Shown here: piece by piece, positions 1 to 9,400 of the stretch
Layout of the letters: every line of letters begins with the position of its first letter
Position numbering within the stretch: position 1 is the stretch's first letter
Source: Deinococcus aerius
Lineage (GTDB): Bacteria > Deinococcota > Deinococci > Deinococcales > Deinococcaceae
Assembly (NCBI RefSeq): GCF_002897375.1
Contig: NZ_BFAG01000010.1
Location: 143,265 to 207,264, forward strand
Length of the DNA stretch: 64,000 nt
Direction: 5' to 3'
Position numbers and translations under genes: made by a program
Notes under the pieces: model-generated
The model's database searches: none
What the model was told of the DNA's origin: nothing
Seen by the model: the letters and a program-made list of their open reading frames with translations, nothing else

Positions 1-1
1 C

Positions 2-61
2 GGGGCCGAGGTCGTCTCGCAGATGGGCGACTTCTCCGCCGACTGGCAAAAGACCCACTAG
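2..61 (+). CDS. 3' end of an unidentified gene (partial)
   Basis: Nineteen codons are open from the window edge to a TAG stop, ending in the residues ADWQKTH. The gene starts outside the window. The fragment is too short to assign a family. It lies on the same strand as the LacI regulator downstream, so it could be the last gene of a unit that regulator controls, but this is only inference from position. Confidence 0.5.
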   Translation, partial: GAEVVSQMGDFSADWQKTH

Positions 62-438
62 CCTGCCCCGGCACCTTCACGCGCGCAGATGAGTTCATGG
101 CCAGCCTCCGCGTTCCCCGCCCCCTGCTGGCCGGTCTCCTCGTGGCGCTGTGGTTGCCCGGCGCCCTCGACACGGCGGGGGCAGCCGCGGCGGCTCGTCC
201 ACGGCGGCCCGCTCGCCCTCCACCCGGGGGCCGTCCTCGCCGAGTTCGCGCGAGGGCTCGGTCAGCACGCCGGGCGGGATGGGCTGCGGCAGCCCGACTC
301 GGCCAGCAGGGGGGCGGCGCCCTGCTGCACCACTTCCACCGGGCTTTGCGGAGTGGGTTGGGCCCGACCTGCCAACACCGGACCCCGTGGTGGCCCGGAT
401 TGAGTTTCGCGCCCGGGTGTGGAAAAGTCCGGGCACCT
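62..438 (+). other. Non-coding or decayed stretch upstream of the LacI gene
   Basis: An ATG at 97 is in frame with the LacI gene and would add about 114 residues, beginning with a hydrophobic stretch (LLAGLLVALWLPGAL) and continuing as arginine/alanine-rich low-complexity sequence. LacI proteins start with the helix-turn-helix, so this extension is unlikely to be part of the regulator. It may be the remnant of a signal-peptide-bearing gene. No other gene is supported here. Confidence 0.4.
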
Positions 439-1479
439 GTGGCCCCAGACAAGCGCCCCCCGACGACCCTGAGCGACGTGGCCCGGCGGGCGGGCGTCTC
501 GCCCATGACCGTGTCGAACGTGATCAACGGCAAGGGGGGCGTGCGGCCCGACACCCGGCGGCGGGTCCTGGAGGCCATCGAGGCGACCGGCTACCGGGTC
601 AACGCGGTGGCCCGGGCGCTGGCGGGGGGACAGAGCCGGGTGATCACGGTCTTCTCCCCGCAGCTCAACCGGCCCTACGCCGCCGAGGTGATTCAGGGCG
701 CGGCCCTGGCGGCCGAGCGGCTGAACTACGACCTGATCGTGATGATGCTCAGCGAGCAGGGCCGCTCGGACGTGTCGGTGGTGACCCGCCTGGCCGCCGG
801 GGCGCTGCTGATCCAGCCGTCAAGCGAGGGCCGCTGGCGGCGGGCGGACCTGCCCGCCCACGTCGTGAGCGTGGACGGCCCCGGGGAGAGGCCGCTCACG
901 GTGGACAACTACGGCGGCGCCCGCCAGGCGGTGGGGCACCTGCTGGGGCTGGGCCACACCCGCATCGGCTTCATCAGCGGGCTGGAGTCGGGGGACCGCC
1001 AGCCCTTCCCCCACCCGCCGGGCCCGCACGACCGCGACGACGCCGATGAGCGGCTGCGCGGCTACCTGGACAGCATGGCGGCGGCGGGGCTGGAGGTCCC
1101 GGCGGGCTACGTGCAGCACGGCGACTATTCCAAGCCCAGCGGGGAGCGGGCGGCGGCGCGGCTGCTGGGCTTGCCGCAGCCCCCCAGCGCGATCTTCGTC
1201 TCCGGCGACGCGATGGCCCTGGGCGCCATGCACGTCGCCCAGGACCTCGGCGTGCGGGTGCCGGGGGACCTCTCGGTGGTGGGCTTCGACGACCTGCCCA
1301 TCGCGGCGGCCTCGCGGCCCGGGCTGACCACGGTGCGCCAGCCCCTGCAACGGATCGGGGAGGTCGCCGTCCAGATGCTGGTGGCGCTGGCGGAGGGGCG
1401 CGATCCGGGGCTTCCACCCCCCTTTCCCACCGAGCTGGTCGAGCGGGAGTCGACCGCCCCCCCGCGCCCGGCCCGCTGA
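439..1479 (+). CDS. LacI/GalR-family transcriptional regulator
   Basis: This 346-residue DNA-binding regulator has the usual LacI layout. The N-terminal helix-turn-helix reads TLSDVARRAGVSPMTVSNVI, followed by a hinge helix (VNAVARALAGG) and a periplasmic-binding-protein-like effector domain (SVVGFDDLPIAAASRPGLTT near the C-terminus). Such proteins repress sugar-uptake or glycosidase genes and release DNA on binding a sugar. I chose GTG 439 because it gives the standard distance to the HTH; TTG 400 is an in-frame alternative and ATG 97 gives an implausible extension. The effector cannot be deduced. Confidence 0.9.
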   Translation: MAPDKRPPTTLSDVARRAGVSPMTVSNVINGKGGVRPDTRRRVLEAIEATGYRVNAVARALAGGQSRVITVFSPQLNRPYAAEVIQGAALAAERLNYDLIVMMLSEQGRSDVSVVTRLAAGALLIQPSSEGRWRRADLPAHVVSVDGPGERPLTVDNYGGARQAVGHLLGLGHTRIGFISGLESGDRQPFPHPPGPHDRDDADERLRGYLDSMAAAGLEVPAGYVQHGDYSKPSGERAAARLLGLPQPPSAIFVSGDAMALGAMHVAQDLGVRVPGDLSVVGFDDLPIAAASRPGLTTVRQPLQRIGEVAVQMLVALAEGRDPGLPPPFPTELVERESTAPPRPAR

Positions 1480-1637
1480 GGTCCACCCCGGGAGTTCCGC
1501 GCCGGGCGTCAGGCCCGGTCAGGCAGGCGCATATGGCGACGAGAAGGCTTTGCTGATGAAGCCAGGCCGGATGACGACCGGGGGCAGGCCCCAACCCCAT
1601 CCTGTCCTGGGCAGCTCTGCGCCGTCCAGTCCGGGCG

Positions 1638-2144
1638 GTGCAGCAGGGTGGTGAGGTCGGGAGGGCGGAGGCGGCGCGGCGCGAGCAGGCGTTCTCGTAC
1701 TCGCGGGGCGCCCTCCTGCTCGCCCGGGCGGAGCTCGCCCCCGACCGGGAGGCGCTGGGGCTGACGACCCGCGCCCTGGACCTCGCCCGGGCCCACGGGC
1801 ACGCCGACCCCATCACCGCCGCGCCCTGCGCCCGCGCCGAGGTGCGGCTCGCACTCGGTGAGGTCGCCCCGGCCCACGAGGACAGCGCCGCCTCCGCCGC
1901 CCGCTGGCCGGAGCAGGCCCCGCGGGACGACCGCGTGCGGCCGCTGCTCGTGCACCGCCGCGTCCTCTCGGCCCTGGGGGACCCGAACGCCGACGTGCCC
2001 CTCCGCCAGGCCCTCGCGTGGCTTGGCCGGGCGGTGCGGAACGTCCCACCGGAGTTCCGGGCCGCCTTCCCGGAGGACCACGCGACCCGCCGGGCGCTGC
2101 GGGCCCTGGCTCAGGTCCGGCTGTCCGGGGAAACGGCGCCGTGA
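1638..2144 (+). pseudogene. C-terminal fragment of a TPR-containing regulator or ATPase
   Basis: The product (about 168 residues) is helical and alanine/leucine/arginine rich with TPR-like repeats, ending in a segment like VPPEFRAAFPEDHATRRAL. That pattern is familiar from the C-termini of large AAA-ATPase/TPR signalling proteins. Those proteins are several hundred residues longer and carry an N-terminal ATPase or DNA-binding domain, which is absent here: the frame closes at a TGA at 1572. I infer a truncated relic, although a short independent protein cannot be excluded. Confidence 0.45.
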
Positions 2145-2197
2145 CCTCCCGCCCGCGCGTCATGCCCCGATCATCCACCCCCCGTTAGGGTGCGCGC

Positions 2198-2401
2198 ATG
2201 GACGCCCTGATCGACCTGAGCCTGCGCGCCGTGTTCCTGGCCCTCCTCCATCCCTTCACCCGGGGCCTGCTCTTCGTGCTCGTCGCCCTGTACGGCGCGG
2301 GGAGCGGCTGGCCGGGGTGGGTCTCGGGGCTGTGCGGGGGGCTCGGGGTGGGCTTCTGGCTCGCGCCCCTGTGGGGGCTGTGGCGGGACCGGCGCCGCTG
2401 A
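2198..2401 (+). CDS. Small membrane protein, function unknown
   Basis: The 67-residue product has two hydrophobic segments (about residues 8-32 and 38-60) and a basic C-terminal tail, WRDRRR, so it is probably a two-helix inner-membrane protein with its tail in the cytoplasm. No family is recognised. A TAGGGT hexamer at 2186-2191 sits exactly 6 nt before the ATG and there is no Shine-Dalgarno sequence, so the transcript is probably leaderless. Confidence 0.6.
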   Translation: MDALIDLSLRAVFLALLHPFTRGLLFVLVALYGAGSGWPGWVSGLCGGLGVGFWLAPLWGLWRDRRR

Positions 2402-2451
2402 TGGGTGGGGACGATGGCCTATGCTCGGGGGGCACCGACGAGGAGGTTCCC

Positions 2452-3456
2452 ATGCGACTTGAACCAGGGCTCCGCGAACCGGGGCCGGACGCACCACAGG
2501 CGACGCCGGGCCGGACGCGCCACCCCTTCCGGGACCTCGCGCGGGCGCTTCTCCTCGTCGTCGGCGCCGCCCTCCCCCTCGCCTGCGGGGGCGAGCCGCA
2601 GACCCGCACGGACGCGCCCCCCTCCAGCCCGGCGCCCACGCCGCCGTCCCCACCCCCCACGCCGCCCGCCCCACCGCCCGTTCAGGCCGGGATTCCCGTG
2701 GTCAGCCCCGTGGTCCTCGCCCGGTATCCGCATGACCGGGACGCCTTTACCCAGGGCCTCCAGTACGTGGGGCAGGGCGTCCTGGTCGAGAGTACCGGGC
2801 TGGTCGGGGCGTCCGGGGTGCGGCGGGTGGAGCTGGAAAGCGGGCGGGTGCTGCGGGGGGTGCCCACGCCAATCCGGGAGGCATTCGGCGAGGGGGTGAC
2901 GGTCCTGGGCGGCGTGGCGTACCACCTGACCTGGCGAACGGGCGTCGCCTTTGCCCTGGACGCGGTCACCCTGCGCGAGGTGGGCCGCTTCACCTACTCC
3001 GGCGAGGGCTGGGGCCTGACCCACGACGGCCAGAGCCTGATCATGAGTGACGGGTCGAGCACGCTCGTCTGGCGTGACCCGAAGACCTTCGCCGTCACCC
3101 GCCGCGTGCAGGTAACCGGTGGGGGTCAGCCCGTGCGGAACCTCAACGAGCTGGAGGAGGTGCGGGGGAGCCTCTACGCGAACGTGTGGCCCACGAACCG
3201 GATCGCGCGCATCGATCCCGGGACGGGTCAGGTCACCCTCTGGCTGGACGTGGAGGCCCTGACCCGGGAGGTGAGCGCGGCGGCGGACCAGGCGGGGCGC
3301 CCCCTCACGGCGGAGGATGTGCCCAACGGGATCGCCTTTGTCCCCGAGCGGGGCACCCTCCTGCTCACAGGCAAGCGCTGGCCCACCATGTTCGAGGTGC
3401 AGCTTCCCGGCGGGCCGGACGAGGGGCAGGCCCCCGCCGGGGACTCCCCCCGGTGA
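2452..3456 (+). CDS. Glutaminyl-peptide cyclotransferase (beta-propeller type), lipoprotein
   Basis: Bacterial glutaminyl cyclases convert N-terminal glutamine to pyroglutamate. The 334-residue product begins with a lipoprotein signal whose lipobox is LPLAC, followed by a proline-rich linker of about 30 residues. The five-bladed-propeller family sequence then follows: FTQGL near the start of the domain, STGLVGASGVR, LNELEEV, NVWPTNRIARIDP, and LLTGKRWPTMFEV near the end. This order is typical of the bacterial/plant-type cyclotransferase. ATG 2452 is preceded by GAGGAGG. The protein is expected to act outside the cytoplasmic membrane. Confidence 0.88.
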   Translation: MRLEPGLREPGPDAPQATPGRTRHPFRDLARALLLVVGAALPLACGGEPQTRTDAPPSSPAPTPPSPPPTPPAPPPVQAGIPVVSPVVLARYPHDRDAFTQGLQYVGQGVLVESTGLVGASGVRRVELESGRVLRGVPTPIREAFGEGVTVLGGVAYHLTWRTGVAFALDAVTLREVGRFTYSGEGWGLTHDGQSLIMSDGSSTLVWRDPKTFAVTRRVQVTGGGQPVRNLNELEEVRGSLYANVWPTNRIARIDPGTGQVTLWLDVEALTREVSAAADQAGRPLTAEDVPNGIAFVPERGTLLLTGKRWPTMFEVQLPGGPDEGQAPAGDSPR

Positions 3457-3586
3457 CGAGCGCCGGGTCACCGCGGTTGGGCGGGAGTCCCGTGTGTCAC
3501 GGTTCATCACAGGTCGGTCCACATGATAAGCCGTGCGGCCCTCGCCCCCTTCGTGAGGGCCGCCCCCACCCAGGAGGCCACACCTC

Positions 3587-4153
3587 ATGATCAAACGCTC
3601 AGCCCAGGCCCTCGTGTTCCTCGGCGTCACCGCCCTGAGTCTGTCGGCCTGCGGCCTCACCGCCCAGCCAGAACCCGCCGCACCGGGGACGGCCCCCGCC
3701 TCCGTCCTGGATGCAGAGGCGCCCACCTCTGCTCCCCTGCAAGCGCTCAGCGGCGTCAAGCTCTCCGACGCGGAGGCCAGGTCGCGCGTCCGGGCCGCCG
3801 GGATCACCGTCTCCTCCAGCGGGAATTGCAGCGACCGGTACACCAGCACCTGCACCTCGCTGGAACAGGTGAATTCGGGGACCATCGACGGCATCCTGAC
3901 CCTCAAGCGGGCCTCGGGCTGCGCGGTCACCATCACGGGGGGCACAGAGACCGGGCACGCCAGCGGGACGTACAGCCACTGGAACGGGTACAAGCTCGAC
4001 ATCAGCAAGTCCAGTTGCATCGGTAACTACATCCAGAACAGCTTCACGCGCATCAGCAACCGCGGCGACGGCGCCCCGCGTTACCAGAGTGCGGCGGGCA
4101 ACATCTACGCCGACGAGTATTGGGCCAACCACTGGGACATCCTGTACTACTGA
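3587..4153 (+). CDS. Secreted lipoprotein with M15-peptidase-like metal-binding motif
   Basis: The 188-residue product has a lipoprotein signal (lipobox LSAC). Its core contains GHASGTYSHWNGYKLDI, an arrangement of His and Asp like the SxHxxGxAxDI zinc motif of D-Ala-D-Ala metallopeptidases of family M15. The same pattern recurs in the lipoprotein at 32427-33422 of this window. Conserved cysteines (CSDRYTSTC, SGC, SSC) suggest disulfides. A role in peptidoglycan peptide cleavage is plausible but the third metal ligand is not evident. The ATG is preceded by AGGAGG. Confidence 0.6.
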   Translation: MIKRSAQALVFLGVTALSLSACGLTAQPEPAAPGTAPASVLDAEAPTSAPLQALSGVKLSDAEARSRVRAAGITVSSSGNCSDRYTSTCTSLEQVNSGTIDGILTLKRASGCAVTITGGTETGHASGTYSHWNGYKLDISKSSCIGNYIQNSFTRISNRGDGAPRYQSAAGNIYADEYWANHWDILYY

Positions 4154-4209
4154 GCCGCGGGGGGCGCCCAACGAGCCTCGGTTCAGCGCGGCCAGCGGTT
4201 CTCGTGATA

Positions 4210-4338
4210 AGTAGCTGTCGGGTGATGACAGGGGCATCACCCCGAACGGAGTGAGCAGGCAAAAAGTGGCTGGTGGTGGAGGTGGAGCGTTTCCCGGCGC
4301 CCTTTCCGGGAAGGGCGGAACCGGAGCCGCCAGCCACT
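4210..4338 (+). repeat. 129-bp structured repeat, copy A
   Basis: This element matches the reverse complement of 35152-35280 over its full 129 bp with four mismatches. It holds three nested hairpins: GGGTGATG/CATCACCC at 4220-4242; outer arms AGTGGCTGG/CCAGCCACT at 4265-4273 and 4330-4338; and, within the latter, CGCCCTT/AAGGGCG. It encodes nothing and lies between two convergent genes, its edge forming part of the TAA stop of the minus-strand LamG gene. It resembles a REP/MITE-type small non-coding repeat. Confidence 0.9.
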
Positions 4339-5744
4339 TACAGGGTGGCGATCTCCTCGTCGCTCAGCGGGCGGTTGTAGACGCGCACGTCGTCCGCCTG
4401 GCCGCCGAAGCTCGTGGGGGTCAGGGCGCCGCGGCAGCTCGTGGAGGAGACGGCCGGGCCGACCACCAGGCGGCCGCACTCGAACGCGGAGGGCGAGGTC
4501 ACCCCAGCGGGGAGGACACTTTCCGCCACGTTCACGCCGTCCACGAACAGGCTCAGCACGTAGCGCCCGTTCACGAAGGCGGTGCGCCCGACCACGAACA
4601 CCCAGCGGTTCGTGGGCATGAACTCGCCGCTCTGCGGGCCGGAGAGGCCGATGAAGTTGTTGTCGGGGTACTTCGTGCGAATCCAGTACTGCAAGCGGCC
4701 GCTGGCGACGCTGAGCGTCGGCCCCCGCTCCAGGCCCATGATGTACTTGCTGCCTTCCGCGCTCATCCAGTTGTCGGCCTTGACCCACGCGGCGAGGGTG
4801 ATCTGGTTGTCCACCGTCTCACCCGTGCCGAGATTCGCGGTGAAGGCGGTCGGCACGTTCCCGGTGGACCCGGCGTTGGCGAAGGTGAAGGCCTCCTGCG
4901 GGTTGCCGAAGCGGTCGGCGGCGGGCACGGGGGCGGGCGTGACCATGCCGTTCAGGCCACCCGGGCCGGCATCCTGGGTGCTGTTGTTGAACCGGTAGTA
5001 GGCGCGCAGGCCGTTCGTCGGGGGGCAGGTCACGGCGGCGCCCACGGCGGCGGTGGTCGTGCCGCCCCGCGTGTCGGTGGCCGTGACGCGGATCGGCTTC
5101 GGGGCGCAGAGGGCGTAGTCGTGGGTCAGCGAGAAGGGCGAGAAGTTGTCGTTGAGTACCGTTGGGGTGCCGCCGTCTCCCCAGTCGATGGAGACGGTCT
5201 TCAGCGTGCCGTCGGGGTCGCTCGCCCGGCCCGCGAGGGTCACCCGGAACCCGAAGGGCGTGGCGCTTACGTCGCTCACCACGGGCGGGAGGTTGCGCGG
5301 CACCAGGGGCTCGGGGTCGGCGGAGTCCCTCAGCCCGTCGCCGTCGGTGTCGGCATTCCGGGGGTCGGTGCCCTGCGCCTTCTCCTGGGCGTCGGAGAGG
5401 CCGTCGCCGTCCGTGTCGGGGTTGGCCGGGTTGGGGTAGACCTGGCGGGGATACCCGGGCACTCCCTGGGCGTTCACGGTCCAGCCCACCCGCGCCTCGT
5501 CCGCGTCGGAGAGGCTGTCGCCGTCGGTGTCGGGGTTGGCGTCGTCGGTGCCGTGGAAGTATTCCTCGGCGGCGGTGAGGCCGTCCCCGTCGCGGTCCTG
5601 CACGCGCAGCACCCGCACCTCGCTGCCCGCCGTGAGCACGATGTCGTCCACGTTGGTCGCCGGGGTGACGGTCATGCCGTTCGACCCCACGACCGCCCAG
5701 AGGGTCTTGTCGGCGGCGGTGCTCGCCACGTCCGCGCCCAGCAC
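4338..5744 (-). CDS. LamG-domain protein with calcium-binding repeats; 5' end uncertain
   Basis: The protein carries thrombospondin type-3-like aspartate-rich repeats ([41 protein letters not shown]), a PKD-like Ig domain (ASDPDGT, IDWGDGG), then a C-terminal LamG/concanavalin-like domain ([36 protein letters not shown]). These are modules of secreted adhesive or sugar-binding proteins. No signal peptide is attached: coding-like sequence ([16 protein letters not shown]) continues upstream of GTG 5744 without an in-frame ATG. An ATG at 5838 would join it if one G were missing from the six-G run at 5807-5812. The gene follows the peptidase and macroglobulin genes on the same strand. Confidence 0.7.
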   Translation of the reverse strand: MLGADVASTAADKTLWAVVGSNGMTVTPATNVDDIVLTAGSEVRVLRVQDRDGDGLTAAEEYFHGTDDANPDTDGDSLSDADEARVGWTVNAQGVPGYPRQVYPNPANPDTDGDGLSDAQEKAQGTDPRNADTDGDGLRDSADPEPLVPRNLPPVVSDVSATPFGFRVTLAGRASDPDGTLKTVSIDWGDGGTPTVLNDNFSPFSLTHDYALCAPKPIRVTATDTRGGTTTAAVGAAVTCPPTNGLRAYYRFNNSTQDAGPGGLNGMVTPAPVPAADRFGNPQEAFTFANAGSTGNVPTAFTANLGTGETVDNQITLAAWVKADNWMSAEGSKYIMGLERGPTLSVASGRLQYWIRTKYPDNNFIGLSGPQSGEFMPTNRWVFVVGRTAFVNGRYVLSLFVDGVNVAESVLPAGVTSPSAFECGRLVVGPAVSSTSCRGALTPTSFGGQADDVRVYNRPLSDEEIATL

Positions 5745-5889
5745 CGCCAGGCGCAGGCAGACCGCGGGCTGGTCCTCGGCGGCGCAGAGCTGCGCGAACA
5801 GGGCCTCCCCCCGTGCGGAGTCCCCCGAATTGTGGCATAGCGGGGCGCCAGCGGCAGGAAGGGTCAGGCCCCGCGGGGCCGCCGCCCCC

Positions 5890-6471
5890 TCACCTCGGCG
5901 CGAGAACCCGTGCCCACCCCCGCGCCCGCACGAGTTGCCGGGCGCGGCGGGTGGCCTCGCGGTAGGCGGCGGACAGGTCCCCCTCCCCCCGCGCGGCGAG
6001 CCGGGCGCTCAGGGTCCCCTCCGGCAGCCCCTCCAGCCCGGTCGGGCCCGGGGGGTCGCGCCCCGCCTCCCCGCTGAAGAGCCGCGCGAGGCCCTCGGCG
6101 AGCCAGCGCGGGAGGTCCCGGGGCTGGGCGACGTGGAAGGCCTCGTGGCGGATGGTGAGGGCGAGGGTGCCGCGCGCGGCGAGGGCGCCGAGGCGCTGGG
6201 TGTGGATGACCGCGCCCCGGGTCGTCGCGGCGACGAACCACGGCTCCCCGGTGCGGCGCGCGAAGTCCGCGGCACTCGCCGCCGCCGCCAGGCGCGTATC
6301 GGGCAGCGTGAGGCCCAGGGCGCTGAGGTCCCGCCCCGCCCCACGCCAGGCCCCAAACACGGCGGGCAGGTAGGCGCGGTCCCGGGGATCACTCACCGCC
6401 ACATCAAGGCGCCCCCCCTGCGCGGAGGCGACGCCCAGCAGCCCCGCGAGCAGAAGGGCGGGGAGGCGCAC
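5890..6471 (-). CDS. Secreted HExxH metallopeptidase (gluzincin-like)
   Basis: The 193-residue product has a cleavable signal peptide ([13 protein letters not shown]). It contains a zinc-binding HEAFH motif at residues 109-113, followed by WLAEG with Glu126 as the likely third ligand, the arrangement of peptidase MA-like gluzincins. GTG 6471 overlaps the TAG stop of the alpha-2-macroglobulin gene by one base (TAGTG), so its translation is probably coupled to that gene. This suggests a joint function of the peptidase and the macroglobulin in the cell envelope. The substrate is unknown. Confidence 0.75.
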   Translation of the reverse strand: MRLPALLLAGLLGVASAQGGRLDVAVSDPRDRAYLPAVFGAWRGAGRDLSALGLTLPDTRLAAAASAADFARRTGEPWFVAATTRGAVIHTQRLGALAARGTLALTIRHEAFHVAQPRDLPRWLAEGLARLFSGEAGRDPPGPTGLEGLPEGTLSARLAARGEGDLSAAYREATRRARQLVRARGWARVLAPR

Positions 6472-9400
6472 TACTGCCCCCGGTCCCGCACGGTGAGGGT
6501 GGCGGCGGGTGCGTAGCCCTCCACGTCGGGCTGGTACATCAGGAAGGCGTGGGTGGGCAGGGCGGTGAAGGTGCCGGGCGTCTGGGCGCGCAGCACGTAG
6601 GTCATCTTCCCCGTCCCGCTCAGGAAGTCGGCGTACAGGTCCACCCGGTCGTCCAGGAGGTCGCGCCCCGCGTACCAGTAGTTCCAGGCGAAGGGGTCGT
6701 CCTCGTCCACGCTGTTCAGGCCGGAGATGGCGAGGGAGCGGTCGTCGAGCGCCTTCATGCCCGCCGGGATGGGGTCACTCACGAGGAGGTAGCGGGCATT
6801 CTTCTCCCGCGGCTGCACGGTGAGCGTCACGAGGATCAGGTCGCCGACCGTGACGGGCTGGAGCCGTCCGCCGCGCAGGAGGGGCGTGCGTGCGTAGGTG
6901 TACCGCTTGTCCTTCGCATTCCAGGTCGGCACGAGCCGCTCGTAGGTCCGGGTGAGGGCGAAGCCGCGTGAGGGGTCGCCGGGCAGGGAGCGGGGCTCGC
7001 GGGCGAGGGTCAGCTCGGCGGAGAAGGAGGCGCCGCGCGGCCCGGTGACGCGCAGGGTGTTTTGCCCGCGGGCGAGCTGGGAGAGATTCGCGCCCGTGAG
7101 GTTGACCTCGCCCGCGCCCGTCACCGTTCCGGCGGGCTGGCCGTTGAGGCTGACCTGGGCGGGGAGGGGCTGACCCGCCGCAGGTTTTAGGGCGAGGGCG
7201 GCGACGACCACGCTCGTGGTGTCCTGGGTGCTGACCCAGCGCGGTCCCCGGCGGTTGGCGAGGAGCCACTGGGACGCGCGCGGGATGAGGAGGCTCCCCG
7301 GGTCGAGCCGCGCGAGGGCCTCCAGGGCGGCGGCGGTCGTCTGCACGCTGTTGTCCTCCCAGGACCAGAACCAGCCGGCGCGGCGGGGGGCCTCCCAGTG
7401 GACGGGGGCGCCCTGCCCACCCTCGACGCGGCGGGCCTTCAGCCGGTCGAGCAGATCGCGGGCGGCCTGCTTCCGTCCGGCCCGGTCCAGGGCGAGCGCC
7501 GTGTGCGCGAGGGCGTAGGGGGCGAGTTCGGCGCGCCCGGCGAAGGCGGCGAGCTTGGCGGCATTCACCCGGCCCGCCTCCGCCAGGGCGCGGTAGGCGG
7601 TGGCGCGGGCGCCCTGCGGCTCCTTGCCATCCTCCACATGCCGGGCGAGGTACACCAGGGCCCGGTCGAGGACCCGGTTGTCCACCCGCACGCCGAGCCC
7701 CCGCGCCCGCAGCAGGCCGCGCGTCACGTAGGCCGTCATCTCCAGGGTCGAGCCGTCGAACTGCCAGAAGCCCCAGCCACCGTCGTCGTGCTGAAAGTCG
7801 GAGAGGCGCGCGAGGCTGAGGTCCATGATCTTGGGGAGGTCTCTCCGCACGCCTTCGGGGAGGGCATCTGGTCCCAGTGCCTGACGGGCGAGGAGGGCGG
7901 GCAGGAAGCGGCTCATCGTCTGCTCGGTGCAGCCGTAGGGGTAGCCGACGAGGTATTCGAGCGCGGGCGTCACCGCGTCCAGCAGCGACGGCGTGACGAA
8001 CACCCGGAGCCGGGCCGTGGCGAGGTTGGCGTCCTGGGGAACTCGCAACGGGACGGCCTCACCCCCCGCGCCCGCCACCGTGAGGCTCGTGTCGTACCCG
8101 CGCGCCTTCACGGGCAGGGGGAGCCGGAGACTATCGTTCGCGTTTCCAGCCTGCACGCCGAAGGTGACGCGGGCGGTGCCTGCGGTGTTGGCACGCACGT
8201 TGAAGTCCTGGCGAGTCCGTCCCCCGGCACTCACGGTGACCGGCGAGCCTGCTGCACGGAACAGCCCGAGCGGCGCGACCGGCGTGAGGCCCTGCACCCG
8301 CGCCGTCACCTGACCCTTGGCCGTCTGGGGCAGCGTGTTGTTCACCACCCCCGCCAGCGTCGCCGTGTCCCCCCGCACCAGGAAGGGCGGCAGGCTCAGC
8401 CGGGCGATCACGTCCTTGGTCGTCATGGTGATGGCGGTGGTCTGCCCAAAGCGGGCCGACACCGTCTGCGCCCGGGCCGTCGCCACCCAGGTCGTCAGGT
8501 TGTCGGGGAAACGCACGCTGAGTTCGGCGCGGCCCGTGTCGTCCGTCACGAGGTTGGGCACCCAGAGGATCGTGTCGCGGAAGTCCTCGCGGGGTGTCCC
8601 CTCCTGCGGGCGGTCCCCGGTCTTCCCCTGCCCGAAGGCGGCCTCGGTCATCGCCGGGGCGGGGGCGGGCAGGCGGCCCGTCTCGAAGTAGAAGGACACG
8701 CTCGAATCGGTGCCCACCACGTTCTCGCGCGGCGCGTGGAAGACGTTCAGCATGGGCGTACTCGTGTCCGGGCGGATGAGGTAGATGGACTGGTCCACCA
8801 CCCCCAGGGTCAGCTCGGCGGGCACGCCCTTGCCGGAAGCGTCGCTCACCTGCACGGTCAGGCGGCCCGTCTCACCCGGGCGGTACTTCGCTTTCGCGGG
8901 AGTGACCCGCACGCTCAGCTCTGCCCCCCGTACCGGCACCCGCACCCGCGCCGCGTTGGAGTAGAAGTTGCCGTCGCCCAGGGCCGCCGCCCCCACGAAC
9001 ACGTCCCCGCCCATGTCGGGCGTCACCCGGAACGAGTAGGTGAGGGCCGAGCCGCGGCCGCGCAAGACCGTCGAGCGGCGCAGGCGGTCGCCCTCGATGG
9101 TGACCAGGACCGGGGCGCCGGGGCGCGGGTTGCCGATCAGGACCGTCGCGGTCTCCCCCGGCGCGTACGACCTCTTGTCGGGCCGCAGGGTGAGGTCGCG
9201 GTAGTTCCAGCCCCAGTCCTCGCCGGGCTTGAGGACCCAGGCGAAGTTCTCAAAGGTGGAGGTCCGCCCCTGCTCGTCGCGCACGGTGGCGCGCAGGAGG
9301 TAGCCGCCGCCACGCCGGGCGGTGAGGGTGGCGCTCCCCTCCCCTTTCGCGTTCGTGCGGGCGGTCACGCGGGCCTCGCGGGTCTCGCGCAGGGTGTACT

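Noticed and set aside
97..438. N-terminal extension of the LacI protein from ATG 97
   Set aside because: The family begins with the helix-turn-helix, and the extension is low-complexity and Arg/Pro-rich.
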